Below, piece after piece: positions 32,859-34,252 of a stretch of DNA of 34,252 bases. Each line of letters opens with the position of its first letter. The stretch's first letter is position 1. Source of the stretch: Thermoplasmata archaeon (GTDB taxonomy: Archaea > Thermoplasmatota > Thermoplasmata > Thermoplasmatales > Thermoplasmataceae); contig JAKACH010000012.1 of assembly GCA_021821635.1 (NCBI GenBank), forward strand, positions 1 through 34,252, in the 5' to 3' direction. The position numbers were made by a program, and so were the translations under genes. The notes beneath the pieces are model-generated. The model made no database searches. It was not told the DNA's origin and was given only the letters and a program-made list of their open reading frames with translations.

Positions 32859-34163
32859 ATGACTGAGGAAACTGAAAAGCAAAAACAGATGGGGACTAGA
32901 ATTCCCCTTTGGTTGATTGTATTTAGCATGATTATAGCGATGGTATTTGTTAGCCCATATGAATATTCATGGTCTCTGTTTACTGCACCCCTTGGAAAAT
33001 TGTTTGGAATAAGTGCTACTGGATACATGATTTCCACAACGTTCTCCATATACATTATAGTGCAAGCATTGACGATGTTTTTCTCAGGGCGCTATCTTGA
33101 CAAGAGAAGACACCTTACACCCTATTTTGTGGTGATTGCAGGTGTGCTGACCAGTCTTGGTTGGATCCTGAGTTCATTTACATCGAAGTCCACTGGATTG
33201 TACTATTTGTATGTTGTTTACGGTATTGGAAGCCTTGGACCAGGAATAGTGTACGGAGTGGGCATATCGACAGCATTGAAGTGGTTTCATGGAAAGACAA
33301 GAGGGCTTGCAGTAGGCTTGATTGATCTCGGCTTTGGCGCAGGATCTTTCGGAGTCTCTCCTCTTGTGTTGTATATAATTAAGAATTACAATTTCCATGC
33401 TGCATTCTTGTACGTTGGTCTTTTGATGCTAGTCATCATACCGTTCGGGATGTTGGTAAGATATCCACCAGCAGATTATGTCCCTGCAGGCAAGACAGCA
33501 GCTGAGGCTGAAGTTGTCAGGAAAAGAGTGAAGAAGAGCGGGCTTGAAGATAATCCAAGACAGATGGTATCAAGATGGCAATTCTGGGCCATTTATATTG
33601 GATTCTTCTTTGTTGCCGGTGCTTATCTTGGGATAGTCGGGAAGCTACCTTCCATAGGCTTAACAGTGACAGGAGTAGCAGTTGCTGGATATATTGCAGT
33701 ATTTGTTTTCCCACTTTCAAATGGTATCGGAAGATTTGTTTCAGGTGTGGTTTCTGACTTCCTTGGAAGAAGAGAATCGATGCTACTGTTCTTTGGTATC
33801 GCGGGAATTGGCCTTCTTGCGTTGTTTTCGATGAAGTCTGCTGCGGCTTTTGTCGTGGTCATTATAATAGTTGCGTTCTGTTCCGGGCCACTATTTACTC
33901 TATGGCCCTCAATGGTAGGAGACTACTTTGGGGAGAAGAAGTCAGGCGGTAACTATGGTCTGGTTTATACTGCGAAAGCTATGGCGGGATTGTTTGCCGG
34001 GTACGGATTTGCAGTCTATTATACAGATTACGGAGTACATAACTCTCTGCTACTGACTGGTGCAATGATGATCATAGCAGCACTAATTGGATTCTCAATT
34101 GTTGTACCTAAGGTCAAGCAACATATGAATGCCGCCAAAGCAACAGCCCCTGGTAAACAATAA
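32859..34163 (+). CDS. OFA-family MFS carrier (oxalate/formate antiporter type, OxlT-like)
   Basis: A 434-aa, 12-helix carrier of normal OxlT length (418 aa in Oxalobacter). The start of helix 1 has VSPYEYSWSLFTAPL, the helix 2-3 loop GRYLDKRRHL and helix 4 GIGSLGPGIVYGVGISTALKWF. Arg292 in NGIGRFVSGVVSDFLGR and Lys373 in YTAKAMAGLFAGYG match OxlT Arg272 and Lys355, the two residues that neutralise oxalate. GGAGG lies 11 nt before ATG 32859 and GATATTTAAT about 25-34 nt before it. Adjacent to the oxalate oxidoreductase operon and its regulator, it is the better candidate for the main oxalate importer. Oxalate/formate exchange or uptake of another carboxylate is possible. Confidence 0.88.
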   Translation: MTEETEKQKQMGTRIPLWLIVFSMIIAMVFVSPYEYSWSLFTAPLGKLFGISATGYMISTTFSIYIIVQALTMFFSGRYLDKRRHLTPYFVVIAGVLTSLGWILSSFTSKSTGLYYLYVVYGIGSLGPGIVYGVGISTALKWFHGKTRGLAVGLIDLGFGAGSFGVSPLVLYIIKNYNFHAAFLYVGLLMLVIIPFGMLVRYPPADYVPAGKTAAEAEVVRKRVKKSGLEDNPRQMVSRWQFWAIYIGFFFVAGAYLGIVGKLPSIGLTVTGVAVAGYIAVFVFPLSNGIGRFVSGVVSDFLGRRESMLLFFGIAGIGLLALFSMKSAAAFVVVIIIVAFCSGPLFTLWPSMVGDYFGEKKSGGNYGLVYTAKAMAGLFAGYGFAVYYTDYGVHNSLLLTGAMMIIAALIGFSIVVPKVKQHMNAAKATAPGKQ

Positions 34164-34252
34164 AACCTACTTTATTAACTAACTCATTTTTATTTATTTT
34201 ATTTTTAATTTCTTTTGCCAATACCCTAGAGAATTTTCGAGCGCACTCTCTT

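Noticed and set aside
1-34252. CRISPR array, tRNA or rRNA genes
   Set aside because: No regularly spaced repeats, and no cloverleaf or rRNA-like segments were found in the intergenic regions by eye.

Overview
The window looks like chromosome of a thermoacidophilic archaeon of the Thermoplasmatales (Ferroplasma / Cuniculiplasma / Thermoplasma type). The evidence is a tricorn-interacting-factor F2/F3-like M1 aminopeptidase, an archaeal replication factor C large subunit, an archaeal TYW1/Taw1 wyosine enzyme, a secreted S53 (acid) protease with Thermoplasmatales-style C-terminal repeats, a divergent Pop5-like protein, and many genes whose best start lies about 20-30 nt downstream of a TATA box (leaderless architecture). 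No rRNA, tRNA or CRISPR array was seen.

Layout. Bases 1-309: 5' part of an IS200/IS605-type tnpB (minus strand, cut by the window edge) with its end hairpin. Bases 315-2844: minus-strand PP2C phosphatase, von Willebrand A protein and APH-like kinase. The first two are in the same frame, separated only by one TAA. Bases 2912-4045: orphan DNA methyltransferase. Bases 4130-7033: large secreted S53 protease. Bases 7214-15253: fatty/organic-acid oxidation region with an EtfD-like membrane Fe-S oxidoreductase, the M1 aminopeptidase, and a tight thiolase / acyl-CoA dehydrogenase / noncanonical acyl-CoA dehydrogenase operon. Bases 15305-25154: small membrane protein, bacterial-type pantothenate kinase, MFS carrier, amidohydrolase, small membrane protein plus Pop5-like protein, RfcL, flippase, a third acyl-CoA dehydrogenase and TYW1.

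The most interesting part is 25505-34163, which reads as an oxalate-catabolic island. A three-gene operon (gamma-delta fusion, alpha, beta; 28409-31808) encodes a thiamine-diphosphate 2-oxoacid:ferredoxin oxidoreductase. Its alpha subunit has Arg instead of the usual Thr in the YPITP motif (YPIRP, Arg41), plus Arg119, Asp122 and Phe127. These sit at a constant offset of +10 from the residues I recall as diagnostic for oxalate oxidoreductase (OOR) of Moorella thermoacetica (Arg31, Arg109, Asp112, Phe117). The fused gamma-delta subunit is also OOR-like. The operon is flanked by two OFA-family (OxlT-like) carriers that both keep the Arg/Lys pair used by OxlT to bind oxalate. One is translationally coupled to an 85-aa two-helix membrane protein. 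A HTH_10-type regulator lies between the operon and the second carrier. The predicted flow is oxalate uptake, cleavage to two CO2, and two electrons to ferredoxin. I am not aware of a characterised archaeal oxalate oxidoreductase; that last statement is from memory and was not searched.

About 1.07 kb (27334-28408) upstream of the OOR operon holds no convincing gene but contains several short inverted repeats and possible decayed coding sequence.
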